Part shown: positions 39,359-51,735 of the stretch, piece after piece
Layout: each line of letters opens with the position of its first letter
Position numbering within the stretch: position 1 is the stretch's first letter
Origin: Meconema thalassinum
Lineage: Eukaryota; Arthropoda; Insecta; Orthoptera; Tettigoniidae
Direction: 5' to 3'
DNA length: 64,000 bases
NCBI GenBank assembly: GCA_946902985.2
Contig: OX336388.2
Coordinates: 1,502,282,545-1,502,346,544 of the forward strand
The notes under the pieces: model-generated
What the model was told of the DNA's origin: nothing
Seen by the model: only the letters and a program-made list of their open reading frames with translations
The model's database searches: none
Position numbers and translations under genes: made by a program

Positions 39359-40040
39359 CACCACCATGTTGGATTTTTGGTAACCAGGTTATTGAAAGTC
39401 CTATAGGTGAACTTATGTTCATAGCCCTATGAACATTTAAAAATTCAGTTTGATTGATATAATAGATTCGTAGATATTGAGAACCATCTAAATATTTCGG
39501 ATGGACGCCATGTTGGATTGTTATATGTATTGGCCATAGAGTCATGTACCATTAAAGAAAAATATTGCGTAGGTTCATTATTCAAACTTTCACCTCGATC
39601 GCATGATTACGACACATGAAAATAAAAACTTAATTTGAAAATTAGCACAGCCGCCATCTTGAGGTTATGTAAACAATTGAACCAAATTAAATACCAGTGC
39701 ATTATAATGTGTATAAACATTTCCTGTGCCATGTTTCATTGCGTTTGGATCATTAAATCGTGATAAAAATCTATATAAAACTTTCAACTTCGCGTGGCCG
39801 CCATGTTCGTTTTGTAGTTAACCGTATTTTGAAAGTCTCATAAGTGAACTTCCAGTGGTGCCCCTTATCTCCGTACAAAATTTCAGGGTGATACCGGTAA
39901 TAATTTCAGAGATATAGAATGCCGGGGAAATATTTCGCACAACCGCCATCTTGAGGTTATGTAAACAATTGAACGAAGTTAGATGTCAGAGCATTACAAT
40001 GTGTATAAACATATACTGTACCAACTCTCATTACGTTTGG
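39359..40040. mobile_element. Unrelated 682 bp island inserted in the array
   Basis: AT-rich non-array DNA with no convincing open frame. It holds an internal direct repeat: 39642-39749 and 39934-40040 align at about 292 bp spacing (CCGCCATCTTGAGGTTATG, AACAATTGAAC, GTGTATAAACAT, CGTTTGG). Five CCATNTT motifs lie in it (see the motif entry). A 10 bp stem hairpin (ATGTTCATAG-CC-CTATGAACAT) is at 39415-39436. TTGGTGC occurs at both edges (39349-39355 and 40041-40047), but the flanks belong to different points of the A half, so about 60 bp of monomer is missing. Probably another tandem repeat or element fragment. Confidence 0.7.
39650..39955 (+). promoter_or_regulatory. Cluster of YY1/Pho-like GCCGCCATNTT motifs
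   Basis: GCCGCCATCTTG at 39650-39661 is a full match to the reverse complement of the YY1-type consensus AANATGGCGGC. Others: GCCGCCATGTT at 39797-39807, ACCGCCATCTTG at 39942-39953, and weaker ones outside this span, CGCCATGTTGG at 39506-39516 and ACCATGTTGG at 39363-39372. All point the same way. Function is not shown; the motifs may simply be part of a repeat family. Confidence 0.4.
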
Positions 40041-43000
40041 TTGGTGCAGGGCCGGATCTTTTTTGGGGGCCCTGAATTTCTAACTGTTTTTTGGAATCGA
40101 TATATCTCGGAAACGGTTGGTCGTATCGAAAAATGTTAAATGTACAGGTGTAAGATCTTTGCAGTATGCAACTTTTTTATTCAAAACGATTTTTTGATAT
40201 CTCTCACCGTTTTCTTTATTTGGGGCCCTGAAAATGTCCATTGTGTGTAACATTTTTGCGTTTAGCTAAGTACTGGTCGCAATTTTAAAGATATTAGGCT
40301 GAAATTTGGTACGATGAAAGAGTTAGTGACTGTGACGACGAATCCTATTGTTGGGCGTTAAAATCGGTGCAGGGCCGGATCTTTTTTGGGGGCCCTGAAT
40401 GTCAAACTTTTTTTTTGAATCGATATATCTCGGAAACGGTTGATCGTATCGAAAAATGTTAAATGTATAGGTGTAAGATCTCCGCGGTATGCAACTTTTC
40501 TACTCAAAACGATTTTTTGATATCTCTCGCCGTTTTCTTTTTTGGGGCCCTGAAAATGTCCATTGTGTGTAACATTTTTGCGTTTAGCTAAGTACTGGTC
40601 GCAATTTTCAAGATATTAGGCTGAAATTTGGTACGATGAAAGAGTTAGTGACTGTGACGACGAATCCTATTGTTGGGCGTTAAAATCGGTGCAGGGCCGG
40701 ATCTTTTTTGGGGGCCCTGAATTTCAAACTTTTTTTTTGAATCGATATATCTCGGAAACGGTTGATCGTATCGAAAAATGTTAAATGTATAGGTGTAAGA
40801 TCTCCGCGGTATGCAACTTTTCTACTCAAAACGATTTTTTGATATCTCTCACCGTTTTCTTTTTTGGGGCCCTGAAAAGTCCTTTGTGTGTGACATTTTT
40901 GCGATTAGTTAAGTACTGGTCGCAATTTTCAAGATATTAAGCTAAAATTTGGTACGGTGAAAGAGTTAGTGACTGTGACGAATCCTATTGTTGGGCGTTA
41001 AAATCGGTGCAGGGCCGGATCTTTTTTGGGGGCCCTGAATTTCTAACTGTTTTTTGGAATCGATATATCTCGGAAACGGTTGGTCGTATCGAAAAATGTT
41101 AAATGTACAGGTGTAAGATCTTTGCAGTATGCAACTTTTTTATTCAAAACGATTTTTTGATATCTCTCACCCTTTTCTTTATTTGGGGCCCTGAAAATGT
41201 CCATTGTGTGTAACATTTTTGCGTTTAGCTAAGTACTGGTCGCAATTTTAAAGATATTAGGCTGAAATTTGGTACGATGAAAGAGTTAGTGACTGTGACG
41301 ACGAATCCTATTGTTGGGCGTTAAAATCGGTGCAGGGCCGGATCTTTTTTGGGGGCCCTGAATGTCAAACTTTTTTTTTGAATCGATATATCTCGGAAAC
41401 GGTTGATCGTATCGAAAAATGTTAAATGTATAGGTGTAAGATCTCCGCGGTATGCAACTTTTCTACTCAAAACGATTTTTTGATATCTCTCGCCGTTTTC
41501 TTTTTTGGGGCCCTGAAAATGTCCATTGTGTGTAACATTTTTGCGTTTAGCTAAGTACTGGTCGCAATTTTCAAGATATTAGGCTGAAATTTGGTACGAT
41601 GAAAGAGTTAGTGACTGTGACGACGAATCCTATTGTTGGGCGTTAAAATCGGTGCAGGGCCGGATCTTTTTTGGGGGCCCTGAATTTCAAACTTTTTTTT
41701 TGAATCGATATATCTCGGAAACGGTTGATCGTATCGAAAAATGTTAAATGTATAGGTGTAAGATCTCCGCGGTATGCAACTTTTCTACTCAAAACGATTT
41801 TTTGATATCTCTCACCGTTTTCTTTTTTGGGGCCCTGAAAAGTCCTTTGTGTGTGACATTTTTGCGATTAGTTAAGTACTGGTCGCAATTTTCAAGATAT
41901 TAAGCTAAAATTTGGTACGGTGAAAGAGTTAGTGACTGTGACGAATCCTATTGTTGGGCGTTAAAAACGGTGCAGGGCCGGATCTTTTTTGGGGGCCCTG
42001 AATTTCTAACTGTTTTTTGGAATCGATATATCTCGGAAACGGTTGGTCGTATCGAAAAATGTTAAATGTACAGGTGTAAGATCTTTGCAGTATGCAACTT
42101 TTTTACTCAAAACGATTTTTTGATATCTCTCACCGTTTTCTTTATTTGGGGCCCTGAAAATGTTCATTGTGTGTAACATTTTTGCGTTTAGCTAAGTACT
42201 GGTCGCAATTTTCAAGATATTAGGCTGAAATTTGGTACGATGAAAGAGTTAGTGACTGTGACGACGAATCCTATTGTTGGGCGTTAAAATCGGTGCAGGG
42301 CCGGATCTTTTTTGGGGGCCCTGAATGTCAAACTTTTTTTTTGAATCGATATATCTCGGAAACGGTTGATCGTATCGAAAAATGTTAAATGTATAGGTGT
42401 AAGATCTCCGCGGTATGCAACTTTTCTACTCAAAACGATTTTTTGATATCTCTCACCGTTTTCTTTTTTGGGGCCCTGAAAAGTCCTTTGTGTGTGACAT
42501 TTTTGCGATTAGCTAAGTACTGGTCGCAATATTCAAGATATTAAGCTGAAATTTGGTACGGTGAAAGAGTTAGTGACTGTGACGAATCCTATTGTTGGGC
42601 GTTAAAATCGGTGCAGGGCCGGATCTTTTTTGGGGACCCTGAATTTCTAACTGTTTTTTGGAATCGATATATCTCGGAAACGGTTGGTCGTATCGAAAAA
42701 TGTTAAATGTACAGGTGTAAGATCTCCGCAGTATGCAACTTTTTTACTCAAAACGATTTTTTGATATCTCTCACCGTTTTCTTTTTTTTGGTCCCTGAAA
42801 ATGTCCATTGTGCGAGACATATTTGCGTTTAGCTAAGTACTGGTCGCAATTTTCAAGATATTAAGCTGAAATTTGGTACGGTGAAAGAGTTAGTGACTGT
42901 GACGAATCCTATTGTTGGGCGTTAAGATCGGTGCAGGGCCGGATCTTTTTTGGGGGCCCTGAATTTCTAACTGTTTTTTGGAATCGATATATCTCGGAAA

Positions 43001-46000
43001 CGGTTGGTCGTATCGAAAAATGTTAAATATACAGGTGTAAGATCTCCGAGGTATGCAAATTTTTTACTCCAAACGATTTTTTGATATCTCTCACCGTTTT
43101 CTTTTTTTGGGGCCCTGAAAATGTCCATTGTGCGTGACATTTTTGCGTTTAGCTAAGTACTGGTCGCAATGTTCAAGATATTAAGCTGAAATTTGGTACG
43201 GTGAAAGAGTTGGTGACTGTGACGAATCCAGTTGTTGGGCGTTAAAATCGGTGCAGGGCCGGATCTTTTTGGGGGGCCCTGAATTTCTAACTGTTTTTTG
43301 GAATCGATATATCTCGGAAACGGTTGGTCGTATCGAAAAATGTTAAATGTACAGGTGTAAGATCTCCGCAGTATGCAACTTTTTTACTCAAAACGATTTT
43401 TTGATATCTCTCACCGTTTTCTTTATTTGGGCCCCTGAAAATGTCCATTGTGTGTAACATTTTTGCGTTTAGCTAAGTACTGGTCGCAATTTTCAAGATA
43501 TTAGGCTGAAATTTGGTACGATGAAAGAGTTAGTGACTGTGACGACGAATCCTATTGTTGGGCGTTAAAATCGGTGCAGGTCCGGATCTTTTTTGGGGGC
43601 CCTGAATGTCAAACTTTTTTTTTGAATCGATATATCTCGGAAACGGTTGATCGTATCGAAAAATGTTAAATGTATAGGTGTAAGATCTCCGCGGTATGCA
43701 ACTTTTCTACTCAAAACGATCTTTTGATATCTCTCACCGTTTTCTTTTTTGGGGCCCTGAAAAGTCCTTTGTGTGTGACATTTTTGCGATTAGCTAAGTA
43801 CTGGTCGCAATTTTCAATATATTGAGCTGAAATTTGGTACGTTGAAAGAGTTACTGACTGTGACGAATCCTATTGTTGGGCGTTAAAATCGGTGCAGGGC
43901 CGGATCTTTTTTGGGGGCCCTGAATTTCTAACTGTTTTTTGGAATCGATATATCTCGGAAACGGTTGGTCGTATCGAAAAATGTTAAATGTACAGGTGTA
44001 AGATCTCCGCAGTATGCAACTTTTTTACTCAAAACGATTTTTTGATATCTCTCACCGTTTTCTTTTTTTTTGGGTCCCTGAAAATGTCCATTGTGCGAGA
44101 CATATTTGCGTTTAGCTAAGTACTGGTCGCAATTTTCAAGATATTAAGCTGAAATTTGGTACGGTGAAAGAGTTAGTGACTGTGACGAATCCTATTGTTG
44201 GGCGTTAAGATCGGTGCAGGGCCGGGTCTTTAGTTGGGGCTCTGAATTTCAAACTTTTTTTTGGAATCGATATATCTCGGAAACGGTGGATCGTATCGAA
44301 AAATGTTAAATGTATAGGTGTAAGATCTCCGCGGTATGCAACGTTTTTACTCAAAACGATTTTTTGATATCTCTCACCGTTTTCTTTATTTGGGGCCCTG
44401 AAAATGTCCATTGTGTGTAACATTTTTGCGTTTAGCTAAGTACTGGTCGCAATTTTCAAGATATTAGGCTGAAATTTGGTACGATGAAAGAGTTAGTGAC
44501 TGTGACGACGAATCCTATTGTTGGGCGTTAAAATCGGTGCAGGGCCGGATCTTATTTGGGGGCCCTGAATTTCAAACTTTTTTTTTTGAATCGATATATC
44601 TCGGAAACGGTTGATCGTATCGAAAAATGTTAAATGTATAGGTGTAAGATCTCCGCGGTATGCAACTTTTCTACTCAAAACGATTTTTTGATATCTCTCA
44701 CCGTTTTCTTTTTTGGGGCCCTGAAAAGTCCTTTGTGTGTGACATTTTTGCGATTAGCTAAGTACTGGTCGCAATTTTCAAGATATTAAGCTGAAATTTG
44801 GTACGGTGAAAGAGTTAGTGACTGTGACGAATCCTTTTGTTGGGCGTTAAGATCGGTGCAGGGCCGGATCTTTTTTGGGGGCCCTGAATTTCTAACTGTT
44901 TTTTTGGAATCGATATATCTCGGAAACGGATGGTCGAATCGAAAAATGTTAAAAGTACAGGTGTAAGATCTCCGCGGTATGCAACTTTTTTACTCCAGAC
45001 GATTTTTTGATATCTCTCACCGTCTTCTTTTTTTGGGGTCCTGAAAATGTCCATTGTGTGTGACATTTTTGCGTTTAGCTAAGTACTGGTCGCAATTTTC
45101 AAGATATTAAGCTGAAATTTGGTACAGTGAAAGAGTTAGTGACTGTGACGAATCCTATTGTTGGGCGTTAAAATCGGTGCAGGGCCGGATCTTTTTTGGG
45201 GGCCCTGAATTTCTAACTGTTTTTTGGAATCGATATATGTCGGAAACGGTTGATCGTATCGAAAAATGTTAAAAGTGCAGGTGTAAGATCTCTGCGGTAT
45301 GCAACTTTTTTACTCAAAACGATTTTTTGATATCTCTCACCGTTTTCTTTTTTTGGGGGGCCTGAAAATGTCCATTGTGCGTGACATTTTTGCGTTTAGC
45401 TAAGTACTGGTCGCAATTTTCAAGATATTAAGCTGAAATTTGGTACGGTAAAAGCGTTAGTGACTGTGACGAATCCTATTGTTGGACGTTAAGATCGGTG
45501 CAGGGACGGATCTTTTTTGGGGCCCTGAATTTCAAACTTTTTTTTGGAATCGATATATCTCGGAAACGGTTGATCGTATCGAAAAATGTTAAATGTATAG
45601 GTGTAAGATCTCCGCAGTATGCAACTTTTTTACTCAAAACGTTTTTTTGATATCTCTCACCGTTTTCTTTTTTTTGGGGCCCTGAAAATATCCATTGTGC
45701 GTGACATTTTTGCGTTTAGCCAAGTACTGGTCGCCATTTTCAAGGTATTAAGCTGAAATTTGGAACGGTGAAAGGGTTAGTGACTGTGACGAATCCTATT
45801 TTTGGGCGTTAAAATCGGTGCAGGGCCGGATCATTTGGGGGGCCCTGAATTTCAACCTTATTTTAGGAATCGATATATCTCGGAAACGGTTGGTCATATC
45901 GAAAAATGTTAAATGTGCAGGTGTAAGATCTCTGCGGTATGCAACTTTTTTATTCCAAACGATTTTTTGATATCTCTCACCGTTTTCTTTTTTTTTGGGG

Positions 46001-46640
46001 CCCTGAAAATGTCCATTGTGCGTGACATTTTTGCGTTTAGCTAAGTACTGGTCGCAATTTTCAAGATATTAAGCTGAAATTTGGTACGGTAAAAGCGTTA
46101 GTGACTGTGACGAATCCTATTGTTGGACGTTAAGATCGGTGCAGGGACGGATCTTTTTTGGGGCCCTGAATTTCAAACTTTTTTTTGGAATCGATATATC
46201 TCGGAAACGTTTGATCGTATCGAAAAATGTTAAATGTATAGGTGTAAGATCTCCGCGGTATGCAACTTTTTTACTCAAAACGTTTTTTTGATATCTCTCA
46301 CCGTTTTCTTTTTTTGGGGCCCTGAAAATATCCATTGTGCGTGACATTTTTGCGTTTAGCCAAGTACTGGTCGCCATTTTCAAGGTATTAAGCTGAAATT
46401 TGGTACGGTGAAAGAGTTAGTGACTGTGACGAATCCTATTTTTGGGAGTTAAAATCGGTGCAGGGCCGGATCTTTTGGGGGGCCCTGAATTTCAACCTTA
46501 TTTTTGGAATCGATATATCTCGGAAACGGTTGGCCGTATCGAAAAATGTTAAATATACAGGTGTAATATCTCTACGGTATGCAACTTTTTTACTCAAAAC
46601 GATTTTTTGATATCTCTCACCGTTTTCCTTTTTTGGGGCC
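40041..46640 (+). repeat. A/B monomer array, distal part with 963 bp higher-order repeat
   Basis: About 21 monomers. GATCTTTGCAGTATG recurs at about 40154, 41117 and 42080, giving a three-monomer unit of 963 bp. Two of every three monomers carry an extra triplet, GACGACGAATCC for GACGAATCC, and the third has TTTTGCGATTAG. After 42.5 kb the unit varies between two, three and four monomers. The stretch from about 43.9 kb recurs 10,844 bp downstream. Confidence 0.93.
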
Positions 46641-46779
46641 GTGAATTTCATTCTTCTTTCGAATCGTTATATCTCTGGAAGCGTCGATCCTATCGAAAAA
46701 GTTAAATCTACAGGTGTAAGATCTCAGTGATTTGCAACTTTTCTATCCCTTATCATATTTTGATATCTCTCACCGTTTT
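46641..46779 (+). repeat. Single B' half-monomer before head 6
   Basis: One B' copy (GAATCGTTATATCTCTGGAAGCG, CTCAGTGATTTGCAAC) placed between a normal B half and head 6. It corresponds to the last of the three copies in the longer B' runs. Confidence 0.8.
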
Positions 46780-47245
46780 GATGTTATTAAATGTTTTGGT
46801 TTTTGAAAAAAAATGGGGCCCAAATGTATATAACAACTGGTAAAAATTCAACTTATGGTCTAGTTGAATTCTACGGAAAATTATCTATAATTACTCGTTT
46901 TAACGTTTTCAATAAGTTGAATCATGTATTTACAGCGGTAAGATATTTTCCACTTCCGAGGACGTCCGGCTTTCATAACCATGTGATGGTGTCAGCATTG
47001 CCTAGAATAATATTTTATAATTTTCCTACATTTCCTTGCAATCGTGTCGAAGGTCCGAAATGCAAATCCGCAGGCCTGGCCACCAACGAAGTTGTTGTTT
47101 TGAGATTATAACCCCTCTTGCTGGTCCCTTGCTGCTGCGCCACCGCTCATCCAAAACAGGTCGTGCTGCGTGGACTCCTACTTGTTATGAAAGCCGGATC
47201 TAAAGATCCTATAGGCTTTCATATAGCCGTGGTATATTGGAAATA
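46780..47245 (+). mobile_element. Head block 6 (short form)
   Basis: Head with an open 106-codon frame (46791-47111), a long-loop hairpin at 47186-47223 and the short TATATTGG junction without box B. Its body is nearly identical to head 8 (offset 10,844), yet head 8 has the short-loop hairpin and the box B segment. The two heads therefore differ only beyond the hairpin arm. Confidence 0.75.
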
Positions 47246-47272
47246 GTCTGTCTGTATGTATGTATGTATGTG
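47246..47272 (+). repeat. (TCTG)n(TATG)n microsatellite after head 6
   Basis: Two TCTG units and about four TATG units, the shortest tract in the window. Confidence 0.95.
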
Positions 47273-50200
47273 CGTGACGTTTTTGCGTTTAGCAAAGTAC
47301 AGATCGCAATTTTCAAGATATCGAGCTGAAATTTGGTACTGTGAAAGAGTTGGGGCCTCTGACGAACCCTATTGTTGGGCGTTAAAATCGGTGCAGGGCC
47401 GGACCTTTTTTTGGGGCCCTGAATTTCATCCTATTTTTTTGAATCGATACATCTCGGAAACGGTTGGTCGTATCGAAAAATGTTAAAGGTATAGGTGTAA
47501 GATCTCCGCGGTATGCAACTTTTTTACTCGAAACGATTTTTTGATATCTCTCACCGTTTTCCTTTTTTTTGGGGCCCTGAAAATGTCCATTGTGCGTGAC
47601 ATTTTTGCGTTTAGCTAAGTGCTGGTCGCAATTTTCAAGATAATAAGCTGAAATTTGGTACGGTGCAAGAGTTAGTGACTGTGACAAATCTTATTGTTGG
47701 GCGTTAAAATCGGTGCAGGGCCGGATCTTTTTGGGGGGCCCAGAATTTCTAACTGTTTTTTGGAATCGATATATCTCGGAAACGGTTAGTCGTATCGAAT
47801 AATGTTAAATATACAGGTGTAAGATCTCCGCGGTATGCAACATTTTTACTCAGAACGTTTTTTTTGATATCTCTCACCGTTTTCTTTTTTGGGGCCCTGA
47901 AAATGTCCATTGTGTGTGAAATTTTTCCGTTTAGCTAAGTACTGGTCGCAATTTTCAAGATATTAAGCTGAAATTTGGTACGGTGAAAGAGTTATTGACT
48001 GTGACCAATTCTGTTGTTGGGCGTTAAATTCGGTGCAGGACCGGATCTTTTTGGGGGGCCCAGAATTTCTAACTGTTTTTTGGAATCGATATATCTCGGA
48101 AACGGTTGGTCGTATCGAAAAATGTTAAATGTACAGGTGTAAGATCTCCGCGGTATGCAACTTTTTTACTCAAAACGATTTTTTGATATCTCTCACCGTT
48201 TTCTTTTTTTGGGGCCCTGAAAATGTCCATTGTGCGTGACATTTTTGCGTTTAGCTAAGTACTGGTCGCAATTTTCAAGATATTAAGCTGAAATTTGGTA
48301 AGGTGAAAGAGTTATTGACTGCGACGAATCCTGTTGTTGGGCGTTAAAATCGGTGCAGGGCCGGATCTTTTTTGGGGGCCATAAATTTCTAACTGGTTTT
48401 TTTTGAATCGATATATCTCGGAAACGGTTGGTCGTATCGAAAAATGTTAAATGTACAGGTGTAAGATCTCCGCGGTATGCAACTTTTTTACTCAAAACAA
48501 TTTTTTGATATCTCTCACCGTTTTTTTTTTGGGGCCCTGAAAATGTCCATTGTGCGTGACATTTTTGCGTTTAGCTAAGTACTGGTCGCAATTTTCAAGA
48601 TATTAAGCTGAAATTTGGTACGGTGAAAGAGTTAGTGACTGTGACGAATCCTATTATTGGGCGTTAAGATCGGTGCAGGGCCGGATCATTTCTGGGGGCC
48701 CTGACTTTCAAACTTTTTTTTGGAATCGATATATCTCGGAAACGGTTGATCGTATCCAAAAATGTTAAATGTATAGGTTTAAGATCTCCGCGGTATGCAA
48801 CTTTTTTACTCAAAACGATTTTTTGATATCTCTCACCGTTTTCTTTTTTGGGGCCCTGAAATTGTCTATTGTGCCTGACATGTTTGCGTTTAGCTAAGTA
48901 CAGGTCGCATTTTTCAAGATATTAAGCTGAAATTTGGTACGATGAAAGAGTTAGTGACTGTGACGAATCCTATTGTTGGGCGTTAAAATCTGTGCAGGGC
49001 CGGATCTTTTTTGGGGGCCCTGAATTTCAAACTTTTTTTTGGAATCCATATATCTCGGAAACGGTTGATCGTATCGAAAAATGTTAAATGTATAGGTGTA
49101 AGATCTCCGCGGTATGCAACTTTTTTACTCAAAACGATTTTTTGATATCTCTCACCGTTTTCTTTTTTTTTTGGACCCTGAAAATGTCCATTGTGTGTGA
49201 CATTTTTGCGTTTAGCTAAGTACTGGTCGCAATTTTCAAGATATTAAGCTGAAATTTGGTACGTCGAAAGAGTTAGTGACTGTGACGAATCCTATGATTG
49301 GGCGTTAAAATCGGTGCTGGGACGAATCTTTTTTTGGGGCCCTGAATTTCATTTTTTTTTGGAATCGATATATCTCGGAAACGGTTGGTCTTATCAAAAA
49401 ACTTGAAATCTACATGTGTAAGATCTCCGCGGTATGCAACTTTTTTACTCAAAACGATTTTTTGATATCTCTCACCGTTTTGATTTTTTGGGGCCCTGAA
49501 AAAGTAAATTGTTCATGACATTTTTGGGTTGGGCGAAGTATAGGTCTTAATTTTCATGATATCGAGCTGAAATTTGGAGCGGTGAACGAGTTAGACCCTG
49601 TGAGGAAACCTGTTGTAGGGCGTTGAAATAGGTGCAGGGCCGGATCTTTTTGGGGGCCCTGAATTTCAAACTTTTTTTGGAATCGATATATCTCGGAAAC
49701 GGTTGGTCGTATCGAAAAATGTTAAATGTACAGGTGTAAGATCTCCGCGGTATGCAACTTTTTGCTCAAAACGATTTTTTGATATCACTCACCGTTTTCT
49801 TTTTTTAGGGTCCTGAAAATGTCCATTGTGCGTGACATTTTTGCGTTTAGCTAAGTACTGGTCGCAATATTCATGATATGAAGCTGAAATTTGGTACGGA
49901 GAAAGAGTTAGTGACTGTGACGAATCCTGTTGTTGGGCGTTAAAGTCGGTGCTAGGCCGAATCTTTTTTGGGGCCCTGAATTTCAATTTTTTTTTTGAAT
50001 CGAATATCTCGGAAACGGTTGGTCTTATCAAAAAACTTTAAATCTACATGTGTAAGATCTCCGCGGTATGCAACTTTTTACTCAAAACGATTTTTTGATA
50101 TCTCGCACCGTTTTCTTTTTTTGGGGCCCTGAAAATGTCCATTGTGCGTGACATTTTTGCGTTTAGCCAAGAACTGGTCGCAATTTTCAAGATATTAAGG

Positions 50201-50630
50201 TGAAATTTGGTACGGTGAAAGAGTTAGTGACTGTGACGAATCCTATTGTAGGGCGTTAAAATCGGTGCAGGGCCGGATCTTTTTTGGGGGCCCTGAATTT
50301 CAAACTTTTTTTTGGAATCGATATATCTCGGAAACGGTTGGTCGTATCCAAAAACGTTAAATGTAAAGGTATAATATCTCCGTAGTATGCAAGTTTTTTA
50401 CTCAAAACGATTTTTTGATATCTCTCACGGTTTTCGTTTTTGGGGCCCTGAAGAAGTCCATTGTGCGTGACATTTTTTATTTTAGCGGAGTACTGGTCGC
50501 AATTTTCAAGATATGAAGCTGAAATTTGGTACGGTGAAAGAGTTGTGGCCTGTAACGAACCCTATTGATGGGCGTGGAAAACGGTGCGGGGCCGGACCTT
50601 TTTGGGGGGCCCTGAATTTCATCCTTTTTT
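47273..50630 (+). repeat. A/B monomer array after head 6 (about 10 copies)
   Basis: This array has no close long-range duplicate in the window. Monomers are more mutually diverged, for example TTGTTCATGACATTTTTGGG and GGCGAAGTATAGGTC near 49510-49550. It ends with a head-proximal type A half (GAGTTGTGGCCTGTAACG, 50540). Confidence 0.93.
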
Positions 50631-51134
50631 TAACCCCTTATGATGTTTTGATATCTCACACCGTTTTCATTTTTGGGGCCCTGAATGTCATCCTTTTTTT
50701 TCGAACCGTTATATCTGGGAAACGGTTGGCCGTATCTAACAAAGTTAAATCTGCAGGTGTAAGATCTCAGTGATTAGCAACTTTTTCAACCCTTATGATT
50801 TTTTGATATCTCTCACCGTTTTCATTTTCTGTGGCACTGAATTTCTTCCTTTTTTTCGATCCGTTATATTTGAGAAACGGTTGGCCGTATCGAACAAAGT
50901 TAAATCTACAGATATAGGATCTCAGTGATTAGCTACTTTTTTTTAACTCTTATGATTTTTTGTTATCTCTCACCATTTTCTTTTTTTGGGGCCGTGAATT
51001 TCATTCTTTTTTTCATATCGTTATATGTCGGAAACCGTCGATCTTATCGAAAAAAGTTAAATATACTGGTGTATGATCTCAGTGATTAGCAACATTTTTA
51101 CCCCTTATCATATTTTTATATCTCTCTACGTTTT
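50631..51134 (+). repeat. B' half-monomer run before head 7
   Basis: A truncated fragment plus three B' copies, close to 19780-20281 in sequence and length. Heads 2 and 7, which follow these two runs, also belong to one subfamily, so run and head travel together. Confidence 0.85.
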
Positions 51135-51661
51135 GATGTTATTAAGTGTTTTTGGTCTTTGAAAAAAAGGGGCCCAAATGAATATAATAATTGGTAAAAA
51201 TTCAACTGATGGTCTAATTGAATTCTACGGTAAATTACCTATAATAATCAGTTTTATCCCTTTCAATAAGTAAAATCATGTATTTACAGCAATAAGATAT
51301 TTTCCATTTCCGAGGACGTCCGGCTTTCATAACCATGTGATGGTGTCAGCATTGCCTAGAATAACATTTTATAATTTTCCTACATTTCATCGCAATCGGG
51401 TCGAATGTCCGAAATGCAAATCCGCAGACCTTGCCGGAACGAATTTGTTGTGTAAGATTATTACCCATCTTGCTCGCCGCAATGTTGCGCGACCGTCTAA
51501 TCAAAAGCAGGTCATGCTGCGTGGACTCCTACTTGTTATGAAAGCCGCATCGGCTTTCATATAGCCGTGGTAGGATTTTCGAGATCTCGGAAACTAAGCG
51601 TCGCCCAGGGTTCAAACCTATACCAATCGATTCGGAGTCGAAAAAAAAAATTTCAAAAAAA
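51135..51661 (+). mobile_element. Head block 7
   Basis: Head 2-type body, with the short-loop hairpin at 51537-51561 and the box B segment (GGTTCAAACCT at 51609-51619). The CCACGG pairing partner is changed to CCAGGG here, breaking the CCGTGG stem, as in head 8. The 106-codon frame is broken (GTAAAATC near 51270). Confidence 0.75.
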
Positions 51662-51735
51662 GTCTGTCTGTATGTATGTATGTATGTATGTATGTATGTA
51701 TGTATGTATGTATGTATGTATGTATGTACGTATGT
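51662..51735 (+). repeat. (TCTG)n(TATG)n microsatellite after head 7
   Basis: The longest tract in the window, about 15 TATG units with a terminal TACG interruption like that after heads 1, 8 and 9. Confidence 0.97.

Noticed and set aside
39078..39545. 155-residue minus-strand frame crossing into the island
   Set aside because: Half is monomer translation and half is island sequence. The join is a recombination junction, and no similarity is recognised.
39349..40047. TTGGTGC direct repeats as a target-site duplication of the island
   Set aside because: Left and right flanks are different positions of the A half and about 60 bp is missing, so a simple insertion does not explain it.
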